The position numbers were made by a program, and so were the translations under genes. Positions 5,572 through 6,105 of a stretch of 6,105 nt of DNA are shown piece by piece. The DNA comes from Actinomycetes bacterium. Its GTDB lineage: Bacteria > Actinomycetota > Acidimicrobiia > Acidimicrobiales > Bog-793. The notes under the pieces are model-generated. The model saw only the letters and a program-made list of their open reading frames with translations, was not told the origin of the DNA and ran no database searches. Numbering within the stretch: the stretch's first letter is position 1; the number at the start of each line of letters is the position of its first letter. Where the stretch lies: the NCBI GenBank assembly GCA_021823365.1, contig JAKAOD010000206.1, positions 1-6,105 on the forward strand, read 5' to 3'.

Positions 5572-6105
5572 TCAGCTCCCGAGCGGGCGTGTCTCCTCGC
5601 CGTCAGGTCCGAGGAGCTCGAGGCGCTGGAGCGCGATCGGGACGTTGCCGTTGCGCCAGAGTCCGTCGTGGAAGCGCCGCAGGTCGAATCCGTCGCCCTG
5701 CGCGCCCGCCGCGTCGGCCAGGAAGCGTTGGACCTGCGTCTTTCCGACCTGGTAGCTGAGACCCTGCCCGGGTGACGCTGCGAAGGACGCCGCCTCCTCT
5801 GCTGCAGTTCCCAGGTCCATCGGCACCGAGGCCGCAAGATGGTCGCGTGCCTCGGCGAGCGTCATGTCCCCCGTTGCGAGCCCTATGTCCACCTCCACGC
5901 GCAGCGCACGCAGGCGCATGAAGGAGAAGATCGCCGCGCGCGTGGGGGAGGTCTCGGAGAAGTAGCCGGCCTGCAGCATCATCTCTTCGTTGTAGAAGGC
6001 GATGCCTTCATTCGCGCAGGAGTCGTAGTAGCGCCGCCGGAGGGGGTTCGGATGACGCCACGAGAGGGCGAGCTGCTGGTAGTGCACGCCCTCGTGAGCG
6101 ATCAT
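5572..6105 (-). CDS. DUF885-family metallopeptidase-like protein, C-terminal part
   Basis: The visible 177 residues are the C-terminal third of a protein whose family is usually about 550-600 residues; the rest lies beyond base 6105. The ATG at the edge is an internal methionine. HEGVH (residues 4-8 of the visible part) is an HExxH zinc motif, and NEGIAFYNEE (32-41) matches the family's EGWAxYxE segment, whose Glu33 would be the third metal ligand. SPGQGLSYQVGK (111-122) and FDLRRFHDGLWRNGNVPI (140-157) match the conserved end of DUF885. The usual HExxPGHH form is absent here. A peptidase role is inferred from the motif; the substrate is unknown. The gene is separated from permease A by 243 bases with a hairpin and a promoter, so co-regulation with the transporter is not implied. 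Confidence 0.88.
   Translation of the reverse strand: MIAHEGVHYQQLALSWRHPNPLRRRYYDSCANEGIAFYNEEMMLQAGYFSETSPTRAAIFSFMRLRALRVEVDIGLATGDMTLAEARDHLAASVPMDLGTAAEEAASFAASPGQGLSYQVGKTQVQRFLADAAGAQGDGFDLRRFHDGLWRNGNVPIALQRLELLGPDGEETRPLGS

Noticed and set aside
6103..6105. ATG at the right edge as the true start of the DUF885 gene
   Set aside because: The zinc motif lies three residues later, whereas in the family it is preceded by several hundred residues; the gene continues beyond the window.

Overview
All genes in this window lie on the minus strand, so transcription runs from high to low coordinates. The DNA is strongly GC-rich, and all three candidate promoters are TTGAC(A/G)-N17 types. The long-N-terminus permease and the substrate-binding protein resemble families I know from high-GC Gram-positive bacteria. 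The best guess is therefore an actinobacterium (Actinomycetota) of undetermined genus. No rRNA, tRNA, insertion sequence or CRISPR array was seen.

Layout in transcription order: (1) 6105-5572, the 3' part of a DUF885-family metallopeptidase-like protein, cut by the window edge. (2) A leader with a promoter near 5481-5509. (3) Permease A (5328-4300) and ATPase A (4241-3429), 58 nt apart. (4) A hairpin and a promoter near 3291-3319. (5) A secreted polar-amino-acid-type substrate-binding protein (3254-2262). (6) A 476-nt region without a credible gene, holding a heptamer repeat array, an almost perfect sigma-70/SigA promoter (TTGACA-N17-GATAAT, 2064-2036) and stem-loops. (7) ATPase B (1785-928) and permease B (911-129), 16 nt apart. 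(8) The first codons of a further gene running off the left edge (51-1).

Together the five central genes form a polar amino acid uptake (PAAT/HAAT-type) ABC importer locus with an unusual composition: one binding protein sits between two complete but different permease/ATPase pairs. The binding protein would capture the solute outside the membrane, the permeases would form the channel, and the ATPases would drive import. The placement of promoters and hairpins suggests three transcription units, permease A-ATPase A, binding protein, and ATPase B-permease B, so expression of the three parts could differ. The substrate cannot be named. The binding protein keeps the arginine that normally holds the ligand carboxylate, but has serine where the family normally has the aspartate that holds the alpha-amino group.

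Nothing here is clearly a new kind of system. The points most worth checking are the shared binding protein with its altered pocket, the promoter and structured leader in the 476-nt gap, and the heptamer array overlapping the binding-protein stop codon.
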